Assembly (NCBI GenBank): GCA_964057225.1 | Contig: OZ059899.1 | Location: 18,856,501 to 18,920,500 of the forward strand | Length of the DNA stretch: 64,000 bases | Direction of reading: 5' to 3' | Source of the DNA: Auanema rhodensis | Taxonomy: Eukaryota > Nematoda > Chromadorea > Rhabditida > Rhabditidae | Shown: positions 22,114-34,398 of the stretch, in pieces | How the letters are laid out: every line of letters begins with the position of its first letter | How positions within the stretch are numbered: position 1 is the first letter of the stretch | Position numbers and translations under genes: made by a program | The notes under the pieces: generated by a model | What the model was told of the DNA's origin: nothing | The model's database searches: none | Seen by the model: only the letters and a program-made list of their open reading frames with translations

Positions 22114-24570
22114 GTTATGATCGTTTGAAAAATGATGCATTAGTGTATGTTGAGTTTCCATGTACACTCAACATTGCTTCCAAAAACATTTTTACAAAAA
22201 TTTTTCCGAAAAATTTCGAAACAATTTCGCAAAAAGTAGATGTTTTTAGATTCCTTTTTTCAAGTCAAAGACGATGGACATTGTTATTCAACGAAAAAAT
22301 TAATTCTGCAGGGTGAAAATCGAGGATATAAGTGTGAACTTATATCAGTTGATATCTCGGTGCATTTTTAAGCTAGCGCAAATCTGATAACACAGATCGA
22401 CGCAGCTTAAAAATCCGCATCGAATGCACTATACAACATTGAGAAACGCTTAATACAAAAATTAGTTATGATCGTTTGAAAAATGATGCATTAGTGTATG
22501 TTGAGTTTCCATGTACACTCAACATTGCTTCCAAAAACATTTTTACAAAAATTTTTCCGAAAAATTTCGAAACAATTTCGCAAAAAGTAGATGTTTTTAG
22601 ATTCCTTTTTTCAAGGCAAAGACGATGGACATTGTTATTCAACGAAAAAATTAATTCTGCAGGGTGAAAATCGAGGATATAAGTGTGAACTTATATCAGT
22701 TGATATCTCGGTGCATTTTTAAGCTAGCGCAAATCTGATAACACAGATCGACGCAGCTTAAAAATCCGCATCGAATGCACTATACAACATTGAGAAACGC
22801 TTAATACAAAAATTAGTTATGATCGTTTGAAAAATGATGCATTAGTGTATGTTGAGTTTCCATGTACACTCAACATTGCTTCCAAAAACTTTTTGACAAA
22901 AATTTTTCCGAAAAATTTCAAAATAATTCCGCAAAAAGTAGATGTTTTTAAATTCCTTTTTTCAAGGCAAAAACGATGGACAATGTTATTCAACGAAAAA
23001 ATTAATTCTCCAGGGTGAAAATCGAGGATGTAAGTGTGAACTTATATCAGTTGATATCTCGGTGCATTTTTAAGCTAGCGCAAATCTGATAACACAGATC
23101 GACGCAGCTTAAAAATCCGCATCGAATGCACTATACAACATTGAGAAACGCTTAATACAAAAATTAGTTATGATCGTTTGAAAAATGATGCATTAGTGTA
23201 TGTTGAGTTTCCATGTACACTCAACATTGCTTCCAAAAACATTTTGACAAAAATTTTTCCGGAAAATTTCGAAACAATTTTGCAAAAAGTAGATGTTTTT
23301 AGATTCCTTTTTTCAAGGCAAAGACGATGGACAATGTTATTCAACGAAAAAATTAATTCTGCAGGGTGAAAATCGAGGATATAAGTGTGAACTTATATCA
23401 GTTGATATCTCGGTGCATTTTTAAGCTAGCGCAAATCTGATAACACAGATCGACGCAGCTTAAAAATCCGCATCGAATGCACTATACAACATTGAGAAAC
23501 GCTTAATACAAAAATTAGTTATGATCGTTTGAAAAATGATGCATTAGTGTATGTTGAGTTTCCATGTACACTCAACATTGCTTCCAAAAACATTTTTACA
23601 AAAATTTTTCCGAAAAATTTCGAAACAATTTCGCAAAAAGTAGATGTTTTTAAATTCCTTTTTTCAAGGCAAAAACGATGGACAATGTTATTCAACGAAA
23701 AAATTAATTCTCCAGGGTGAAAATCGAGGATGTAAGTGTGAACTTATATCAGTTGATATCTCGGTGCATTTTTAAGCTAGCGCAAATCTGATAACACAGA
23801 TCGACGCAGCTTAAAAATCCGCATCGAATGCACTATACAACATTGAGAAACGCTTAATACAAAAATTAGTTATGATCGTTTGAAAAATGATGCATTAGTG
23901 TATGTTGAGTTTCCATGTACACTCAACATTGCTTCCAAAAACATTTTGACAAAAATTTTTCCGGAAAATTTCGAAACAATTTTGCAAAAAGTAGATGTTT
24001 TTAGATTCCTTTTTTCAAGGCAAAGACGATGGACATTGTTATTCAACGAAAAAATTAATTCTGCAGGGTGAAAATCGAGGATATAAGTGTGAACTTATAT
24101 CAGTTGATATCTCGGTGCATTTTTAAGCTAGCGCAAATCTGATAACACAGATCGACGCAGCTTAAAAATCCGCATCGAATGCACTATACAACATTGAGAA
24201 ACGCTTAATACAAAAATTAGTTATGATCGTTTGAAAAATGATGCATTAGTGTATGTTGAGTTTCCATGTACACTCAACATTGCTTCCAAAAACTTTTTGA
24301 CAAAAATTTTTCCGAAAAATTTCAAAATAATTTCGCAAAAAGTAGATGTTTTTAAATTCCTTTTTTCAAGGCAAAAACGATGGACAATGTTATTCAACGA
24401 AAAAATTAATTCTCCAGGGTGAAAATCGAGGATGTAAGTGTGAACTTATATCAGTTGATATCTCGGTGCATTTTTAAGCTAGCGCAAATCTGATAACACA
24501 GATCGACGCAGCTTAAAAATCCGCATCGAATGCACTATACAACATTGAGAAACGCTTAATACAAAAATTA
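22114..24570 (+). repeat. Seven-unit block (E* E H I J I' H), tandem copy of 19657-22113
   Basis: Offset seven units (2457 bp). Both T152 in E* (22114-22464) and C114 in H (22816-23166) are present again. The G294 tail at the left junction fits an unequal exchange that joined the end of an H copy to the tail of the G' copy before the first E*. Confidence 0.85.
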
Positions 24571-27500
24571 GTTATGATCGTTTGAAAAATGATGCATTAG
24601 TGTATGTTGAGTTTCCATGTACACTCAACATTGCTTCCAAAAACATTTTGACAAAAATTTTTCCGGAAAATTTCGAAACAATTTTGCAAAAAGTAGATGT
24701 TTTTAGATTCCTTTTTTCAAGGCAAAGACGATGGACAATGTTATTCAACGAAAAAATTAATTCTGCAGGGTGAAAATCGAGGATATAAGTGTGAACTTAT
24801 ATCAGTTGATATCTCGGTGCATTTTTAAGCTAGCGCAAATCTGATAACACAGATCGACGCAGCTTAAAAATCCGCATCGAATGCACTATACAACATTGAG
24901 AAACGCTTAATACAAAAATTAGTTATGATCGTTTGAAAAATGATGCATTAGTGTATGTTGAGTTTCCATGTACACTCAACATTGCTTCCAAAAACATTTT
25001 TACAAAAATTTTTCCGAAAAATTTCGAAACAATTTCGCAAAAAGTAGATGTTTTTAAATTCCTTTTTTCAAGGCAAAAACGATGGACAATGTTATTCAAC
25101 GAAAAAATTAATTCTCCAGGGTGAAAATCGAGGATGTAAGTGTGAACTTATATCAGTTGATATCTCGGTGCATTTTTAAGCTAGCGCAAATCTGATAACA
25201 CAGATCGACGCAGCTTAAAAATCCGCATCGAATGCACTATACAACATTGAGAAACGCTTAATACAAAAATTAGTTATGATCGTTTGAAAAATGATGCATT
25301 AGTGTATGTTGAGTTTCCATGTACACTCAACATTGCTTCCAAAAACATTTTGACAAAAATTTTTCCGGAAAATTTCGAAACAATTTTGCAAAAAGTAGAT
25401 GTTTTTAGATTCCTTTTTTCAAGGCAAAGACGATGGACAATGTTATTCAACGAAAAAATTAATTCTGCAGGGTGAAAATCGAGGATATAAGTGTGAACTT
25501 ATATCAGTTGATATCTCGGTGCATTTTTAAGCTAGCGCAAATCTGATAACACAGATCGACGCAGCTTAAAAATCCGCATCGAATGCACTATACAACATTG
25601 AGAAACGCTTAATACAAAAATTAGTTATGATCGTTTGAAAAATGATGCATTAGTGTATGTTGAGTTTCCATGTACACTCAACATTGCTTCCAAAAACATT
25701 TTTACAAAAATTTTTCCGAAAAATTTCGAAACAATTTCGCAAAAAGTAGATGTTTTTAGATTCCTTTTTTCAAGGCAAAGACGATGGACATTGTTATTCA
25801 ACGAAAAAATTAATTCTGCAGGGTGAAAATCGAGGATATAAGTGTGAACTTATATCAGTTGATATCTCGGTGCATTTTTAAGCTAGCGCAAATCTGATAA
25901 CACAGATCGACGCAGCTTAAAAATCCGCATCGAATGCACTATACAACATTGAGAAACGCTTAATACAAAAATTAGTTATGATCGTTTGAAAAATGATGCA
26001 TTAGTGTATGTTGAGTTTCCATGTACACTCAACATTGCTTCCAAAAACATTTTGACAAAAATTTTTCCGGAAAATTTCGAAACAATTTTGCAAAAAGTAG
26101 ATGTTTTTAGATTCCTTTTTTCAAGGCAAAGACGATGGACAATGTTATTCAACGAAAAAATTAATTCTGCAGGGTGAAAATCGAGGATATAAGTGTGAAC
26201 TTATATCAGTTGATATCTCGGTGCATTTTTAAGCTAGCGCAAATCTGATAACACAGATCGACGCAGCTTAAAAATCCGCATCGAATGCACTATACAACAT
26301 TGAGAAACGCTCAATACAAAAATTAGTTATGATCGTTTGAAAAATGATGCATTAGTGTATGTTGAGTTTCCATGTACACTCAACATTGCTTCCAAAAACA
26401 TTTTTACAAAAATTTTTCCGAAAAATTTCGAAACAATTTCGCAAAAAGTAGATGTTTTTAGATTCCTTTTTTCAAGGCAAAGACGATGGACATTGTTATT
26501 CAACGAAAAAATTAATTCTGCAGGGTGAAAATCGAGGATATAAGTGTGAACTTATATCAGTTGATATCTCGGTGCATTTTTAAGCTAGCGCAAATCTGAT
26601 AACACAGATCGACGCAGCTTAAAAATCCGCATCGAATGCACTATACAACATTGAGAAACGCTTAATACAAAAATTAGTTATGATCGTTTGAAAAATGATG
26701 CATTAGTGTATGTTGAGTTTCCATGTACACTCAACATTGCTTCCAAAAACTTTTTGACAAAAATTTTTCCGAAAAATTTCAAAATAATTTCGCAAAAAGT
26801 AGATGTTTTTAAATTCCTTTTTTCAAGGCAAAAACGATGGACAATGTTATTCAACGAAAAAATTAATTCTCCAGGGTGAAAATCGAGGATGTAAGTGTGA
26901 ACTTATATCAGTTGATATCTCGGTGCATTTTTAAGCTAGCGCAAATCTGATAACACAGATCGACGCAGCTTAAAAATCCGCATCGAATGCACTATACAAC
27001 ATTGAGAAACGCTTAATACAAAAATTAGTTATGATCGTTTGAAAAATGATGCATTAGTGTATGTTGAGTTTCCATGTACACTCAACATTGCTTCCAAAAA
27101 CATTTTGACAAAAATTTTTCCGGAAAATTTCGAAACAATTTTGCAAAAAGTAGATGTTTTTAGATTCCTTTTTTCAAGGCAAAGACGATGGACAATGTTA
27201 TTCAACGAAAAAATTAATTCTGCAGGGTGAAAATCGAGGATATAAGTGTGAACTTATATCAGTTGATATCTCGGTGCATTTTTAAGCTAGCGCAAATCTG
27301 ATAACACAGATCGACGCAGCTTAAAAATCCGCATCGAATGCACTATACAACATTGAGAAACGCTTAATACAAAAATTAGTTATGATCGTTTGAAAAATGA
27401 TGCATTAGTGTATGTTGAGTTTCCATGTACACTCAACATTGCTTCCAAAAACATTTTTACAAAAATTTTTCCGAAAAATTTCGAAACAATTTCGCAAAAA

Positions 27501-30500
27501 GTAAATGTTTTTAAATTCCTTTTTTCAAGGCAAAAACGATGGACAATGTTATTCAACGAAAAAATTAATTCTCCAGGGTGAAAATCGAGGATGTAAGTGT
27601 GAACTTATATCAGTTGATATCTCGGTGCATTTTTAAGCTAGCGCAAATCTGATAACACAGATCGACGCAGCTTAAAAATCCGCATCGAATGCACTATACA
27701 ACATTGAGAAACGCTTAATACAAAAATTAGTTATGATCGTTTGAAAAATGATGCATTAGTGTATGTTGAGTTTCCATGTACACTCAACATTGCTTCCAAA
27801 AACATTTTGACAAAAATTTTTCCGGAAAATTTCGAAACAATTTTGCAAAAAGTAGATGTTTTTAGATTCCTTTTTTCAAGGCAAAGACGATGGACATTGT
27901 TATTCAACGAAAAAATTAATTCTGCAGGGTGAAAATCGAGGATATAAGTGTGAACTTATATCAGTTGATATCTCGGTGCATTTTTAAGCTAGCGCAAATC
28001 TGATAACACAGATCGACGCAGCTTAAAAATCCGCATCGAATGCACTATACAACATTGAGAAACGCTTAATACAAAAATTAGTTATGATCGTTTGAAAAAT
28101 GATGCATTAGTGTATGTTGAGTTTCCATGTACACTCAACATTGCTTCCAAAAACTTTTTGACAAAAATTTTTCCGAAAAATTTCAAAATAATTTCGCAAA
28201 AAGTAGATGTTTTTAAATTCCTTTTTTCAAGGCAAAGACGATGGACAATGTTATTCAACGAAAAAATTAATTCTGCAGGGTGAAAATCGAGGATATAAGT
28301 GTGAACTTATATCAGTTGATATCTCGGTGCATTTTTAAGCTAGCGCAAATCTGATAACACAGATCGACGCAGCTTAAAAATCCGCATCGAATGCACTATA
28401 CAACATTGAGAAACGCTTAATACAAAAATTAGTTATGATCGTTTGAAAAATGATGCATTAGTGTATGTTGAGTTTCCATGTACACTCAACATTGCTTCCA
28501 AAAACTTTTTGACAAAAATTTTTCCGAAAAATTTCAAAATAATTTCGCAAAAAGTAGATGTTTTTAAATTCCTTTTTTCAAGGCAAAAACGATGGACAAT
28601 GTTATTCAACGAAAAAATTAATTCTCCAGGGTGAAAATCGAGGATGTAAGTGTGAACTTATATCAGTTGATATCTCGGTGCATTTTTAAGCTAGCGCAAA
28701 TCTGATAACACAGATCGACGCAGCTTAAAAATCCGCATCGAATGCACTATACAACATTGAGAAACGCTTAATACAAAAATTAGTTATGATCGTTTGAAAA
28801 ATGATGCATTAGTGTATGTTGAGTTTCCATGTACACTCAACATTGCTTCCAAAAACATTTTGACAAAAATTTTTCCGGAAAATTTCGAAACAATTTTGCA
28901 AAAAGTAGATGTTTTTAGATTCCTTTTTTCAAGGCAAAGACGATGGACAATGTTATTCAACGAAAAAATTAATTCTGCAGGGTGAAAATCGAGGATATAA
29001 GTGTGAACTTATATCAGTTGATATCTCGGTGCATTTTTAAGCTAGCGCAAATCTGATAACACAGATCGACGCAGCTTAAAAATCCGCATCGAATGCACTA
29101 TACAACATTGAGAAACGCTTAATACAAAAATTAGTTATGATCGTTTGAAAAATGATGCATTAGTGTATGTTGAGTTTCCATGTACACTCAACATTGCTTC
29201 CAAAAACATTTTTACAAAAATTTTTCCGAAAAATTTCGAAACAATTTCGCAAAAAGTAGATGTTTTTAAATTCCTTTTTTCAAGGCAAAAACGATGGACA
29301 ATGTTATTCAACGAAAAAATTAATTCTCCAGGGTGAAAATCGAGGATGTAAGTGTGAACTTATATCAGTTGATATCTCGGTGCATTTTTAAGCTAGCGCA
29401 AATCTGATAACACAGATCGACGCAGCTTAAAAATCCGCATCGAATGCACTATACAACATTGAGAAACGCTTAATACAAAAATTAGTTATGATCGTTTGAA
29501 AAATGATGCATTAGTGTATGTTGAGTTTCCATGTACACTCAACATTGCTTCCAAAAACATTTTTACAAAAATTTTTCCGAAAAATTTCGAAACAATTTCG
29601 CAAAAAGTAGATGTTTTTAGATTCCTTTTTTCAAGGCAAAGACGATGGACATTGTTATTCAACGAAAAAATTAATTCTGCAGGGTGAAAATCGAGGATAT
29701 AAGTGTGAACTTATATCAGTTGATATCTCGGTGCATTTTTAAGCTAGCGCAAATCTGATAACACAGATCGACGCAGCTTAAAAATCCGCATCGAATGCAC
29801 TATACAACATTGAGAAACGCTTAATACAAAAATTAGTTATGATCGTTTGAAAAATGATGCATTAGTGTATGTTGAGTTTCCATGTACACTCAACATTGCT
29901 TCCAAAAACATTTTGACAAAAATTTTTCCGGAAAATTTCGAAACAATTTTGCAAAAAGTAGATGTTTTTAGATTCCTTTTTTCAAGGCAAAGACGATGGA
30001 CAATGTTATTCAACGAAAAAATTAATTCTGCAGGGTGAAAATCGAGGATATAAGTGTGAACTTATATCAGTTGATATCTCGGTGCATTTTTAAGCTAGCG
30101 CAAATCTGATAACACAGATCGACGCAGCTTAAAAATCCGCATCGAATGCACTATACAACATTGAGAAACGCTTAATACAAAAATTAGTTATGATCGTTTG
30201 AAAAATGATGCATTAGTGTATGTTGAGTTTCCATGTACACTCAACATTGCTTCCAAAAACATTTTTACAAAAATTTTTCCGAAAAATTTCGAAACAATTT
30301 CGCAAAAAGTAGATGTTTTTAGATTCCTTTTTTCAAGGCAAAGACGATGGACATTGTTATTCAACGAAAAAATTAATTCTGCAGGGTGAAAATCGAGGAT
30401 ATAAGTGTGAACTTATATCAGTTGATATCTCGGTGCATTTTTAAGCTAGCGCAAATCTGATAACACAGATCGACGCAGCTTAAAAATCCGCATCGAATGC

Positions 30501-30888
30501 ACTATACAACATTGAGAAACGCTTAATACAAAAATTAGTTATGATCGTTTGAAAAATGATGCATTAGTGTATGTTGAGTTTCCATGTACACTCAACATTG
30601 CTTCCAAAAACTTTTTGACAAAAATTTTTCCGAAAAATTTCAAAATAATTTCGCAAAAAGTAGATGTTTTTAAATTCCTTTTTTCAAGGCAAAAACGATG
30701 GACAATGTTATTCAACGAAAAAATTAATTCTCCAGGGTGAAAATCGAGGATGTAAGTGTGAACTTATATCAGTTGATATCTCGGTGCATTTTTAAGCTAG
30801 CGCAAATCTGATAACACAGATCGACGCAGCTTAAAAATCCGCATCGAATGCACTATACAACATTGAGAAACGCTTAATACAAAAATTA
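24571..30888 (+). repeat. Mixed I, J, E and H sub-array (18 units)
   Basis: Order: I J I E I E H I J I' H/I-hybrid H I J E I E H. The run H I J I E I E H starting at 24220 recurs as H I J E I E H starting at 28432, twelve units on, but with one I copy missing. One J copy (27379-27729) has a private G126 to A, and one copy ends GCTCAATAC (near 26311). Confidence 0.8.
28081..28431 (+). repeat. Hybrid H/I copy (crossover junction)
   Basis: H-type at positions 75 (T), 96, 105 and 136 (A, 28216), then I-type at 157 (G, 28237), 168 (A) and 195 (G, CTGCAG). The switch falls within the 21 bases between 28216 and 28237. A full H copy follows directly, as expected at an unequal exchange point. Confidence 0.75.
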
Positions 30889-33800
30889 GTTATGATCGTT
30901 TGAAAAATGATGCATTAGTGTATGTTGAGTTTCCATGTACACTCAACATTGCTTCCAAAAACATTTTGACAAAAATTTTTCCGGAAAATTTCGAAACAAT
31001 TTTGCAAAAAGTAGATGTTTTTAGATTCCTTTTTTCAAGGCAAAGACGATGGACAATGTTATTCAACGAAAAAATTAATTCTGCAGGGTGAAAATCGAGG
31101 ATATAAGTGTGAACTTATATCAGTTGATATCTCGGTGCATTTTTAAGCTAGCGCAAATCTGATAACACAGATCGACGCAGCTTAAAAATCCGCATCGAAT
31201 GCACTATACAACATTGAGAAACGCTTAATACAAAAATTAGTTATGATCGTTTGAAAAATGATGCATTAGTGTATGTTGAGTTTCCATGTACACTCAACAT
31301 TGCTTCCAAAAACATTTTGACAAAAATTTTTCCAAAAAATTTCGAAATAATTTTGCAAAAAGTAGATGTTTTTAGATTCCTTTTTTCAAGGCAAAGACGA
31401 TGGACATTGTTATTCAACGAAAAAATTAATTCTGCAGGGTGAAAATCGAGGATATAAGTGTGAACTTATATCAGTTGATATCTCGGTGCATTTTTAAGCT
31501 AGCGCAAATCTGATAACACAGATCGACGCAGCTTAAAAATCCGCATCGAATGCACTATACAACATTGAGAAACGCTTAATACAAAAATTAGTTATGATCG
31601 TTTGAAAAATGATGCATTAGTGTATGTTGAGTTTCCATGTACACTCAACATTGCTTCCAAAAACATTTTGACAAAAATTTTTCCGAAAAATTTCAAAATA
31701 ATTTCGCAAAAAGTAGATGTTTTTAAATTCCTTTTTCCAAGGCAAAAACGATGGACAATGTTATTCAACGAAAAAATTAATTCTCCAGGGTGAAAATCGA
31801 GGATATAAGTGTGAACTTATATCAGTTGATATCTCGGTGCATTTTTAAGCTAGCGCAAATCTGATAACACAGATCGACGCAGCGTAAAAATCCGCATCGA
31901 ATGCACTATACAACATTGAGAAACGCTTAATACAAAAATTAGTTATGATCGTTTGAAAAATGATTCATTAGTGTATGTTGAGTTTCCATGTACACTCAAC
32001 ATTGCTTCCAAAAACATTTTTACAAAAATTTTTCCGGAAAATTTCGAAACAATTTTGCAAAAAGTAGATGTTTTTAGATTCCTTTTTCCAAGGCAAAGAC
32101 GATGGACAATGTTATTCAACGAAAAAATTAATTCTCCAGGGTGAAAATCGAGGATGTAAGTGTGAACTTATATCAGTTGATATCTCGGTGCATTTTTAAG
32201 CTAGCGCAAATCTGATAACACAGATCGACGCAGCGTAAAAATCCGCATCGAATGCACTATACAACATTGAGAAACGCTTAATACAAAAATTAGTTATGAT
32301 CGTTTGAAAAATGATGCATTAGTGTATGTTGAGTTTCCATGTACACTCAACATTGCTTCCAAAAACATTTTGACAAAAATTTTTCCGAAAAATTTCAAAA
32401 TAATTTCGCAAAAAGTAGATGTTTTTAAATTCCTTTTTTCAAGGCAAAAACGATGGACAATGTTATTCAACGAAAAAATTAATTCTCCAGGGTGAAAATC
32501 GAGGATGTAAGTGTGAACTTATATCAGTTGATATCTCGGTGCATTTTCAAGCTAGCGCAAATCTGATAACACAGATCGACGCAGCTTAAAAATCCGCATC
32601 GAATGCACTATACAACATTGAGAAACGCTTAATACAAAAATTAGTTATGATCGTTTGAAAAATGATGCATTAGTGTATGTTGAGTTTCCATGTACACTCA
32701 ACATTGCTTCCAAAAACATTTTGACAAAAATTTTTCCGGAAAATTTCGAAACAATTTTGCAAAAAGTAGATGTTTTTAGATTCCTTTTTTCAAGGCAAAG
32801 ACGATGGACAATGTTATTCAACGAAAAAATTAATTCTGCAGGGTGAAAATCGAGGATATAAGTGTGAACTTATATCAGTTGATATCTCGGTGCATTTTTA
32901 AGCTAGCGCAAATCTGATAACACAGATCGACGCAGCTTAAAAATCCGCATCGAATGCACTATACAACATTGAGAAACGCTTAATACAAAAATTAGTTATG
33001 ATCGTTTGAAAAATGATGCATTAGTGTATGTTGAGTTTCCATGTACACTCAACATTGCTTCCAAAAACATTTTGACAAAAATTTTTCCGAAAAATTTCGA
33101 AATAATTTTGCAAAAAGTAGATGTTTTTAGATTCCTTTTTTCAAGGCAAAGACGATGGACATTGTTATTCAACGAAAAAATTAATTCTGCAGGGTGAAAA
33201 TCGAGGATATAAGTGTGAACTTATATCAGTTGATATCTCGGTGCATTTTTAAGCTAGCGCAAATCTGATAACACAGATCGACGCAGCTTAAAAATCCGCA
33301 TCGAATGCACTATACAACATTGAGAAACGCTTAATACAAAAATTAGTTATGATCGTTTGAAAAATGATGCATTAGTGTATGTTGAGTTTCCATGTACACT
33401 CAACATTGCTTCCAAAAACATTTTGACAAAAATTTTTCCGAAAAATTTCAAAATAATTTCGCAAAAAGTAGATGTTTTTAAATTCCTTTTTCCAAGGCAA
33501 AAACGATGGACAATGTTATTCAACGAAAAAATTAATTCTCCAGGGTGAAAATCGAGGATATAAGTGTGAACTTATATCAGTTGATATCTCGGTGCATTTT
33601 TAAGCTAGCGCAAATCTGATAACACAGATCGACGCAGCGTAAAAATCCGCATCGAATGCACTATACAACATTGAGAAACGCTTAATACAAAAATTAGTTA
33701 TGATCGTTTGAAAAATGATTCATTAGTGTATGTTGAGTTTCCATGTACACTCAACATTGCTTCCAAAAACATTTTTACAAAAATTTTTCCGGAAAATTTC

Positions 33801-34398
33801 GAAACAATTTTGCAAAAAGTAGATGTTTTTAGATTCCTTTTTCCAAGGCAAAGACGATGGACAATGTTATTCAACGAAAAAATTAATTCTCCAGGGTGAA
33901 AATCGAGGATGTAAGTGTGAACTTATATCAGTTGATATCTCGGTGCATTTTTAAGCTAGCGCAAATCTGATAACACAGATCGACGCAGCGTAAAAATCCG
34001 CATCGAATGCACTATACAACATTGAGAAACGCTTAATACAAAAATTAGTTATGATCGTTTGAAAAATGATGCATTAGTGTATGTTGAGTTTCCATGTACA
34101 CTCAACATTGCTTCCAAAAACATTTTGACAAAAATTTTTCCGAAAAATTTCAAAATAATTTCGCAAAAAGTAGATGTTTTTAAATTCCTTTTTTCAAGGC
34201 AAAAACGATGGACAATGTTATTCAACGAAAAAATTAATTCTCCAGGGTGAAAATCGAGGATGTAAGTGTGAACTTATATCAGTTGATATCTCGGTGCATT
34301 TTCAAGCTAGCGCAAATCTGATAACACAGATCGACGCAGCTTAAAAATCCGCATCGAATGCACTATACAACATTGAGAAACGCTTAATACAAAAATTA
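30889..34398 (+). repeat. Five-unit block I-K-L-M-F, two tandem copies of 1755 bp
   Basis: Copies at 30889-32643 and 32644-34398 match unit by unit. The one difference I saw is the first K copy with CCAAAAAA where the second has CCGAAAAA (near 31334 and 33089). The M copy introduces T24, which destroys the ATGCAT palindrome at 22-27. The final F copies carry C256. Confidence 0.88.
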
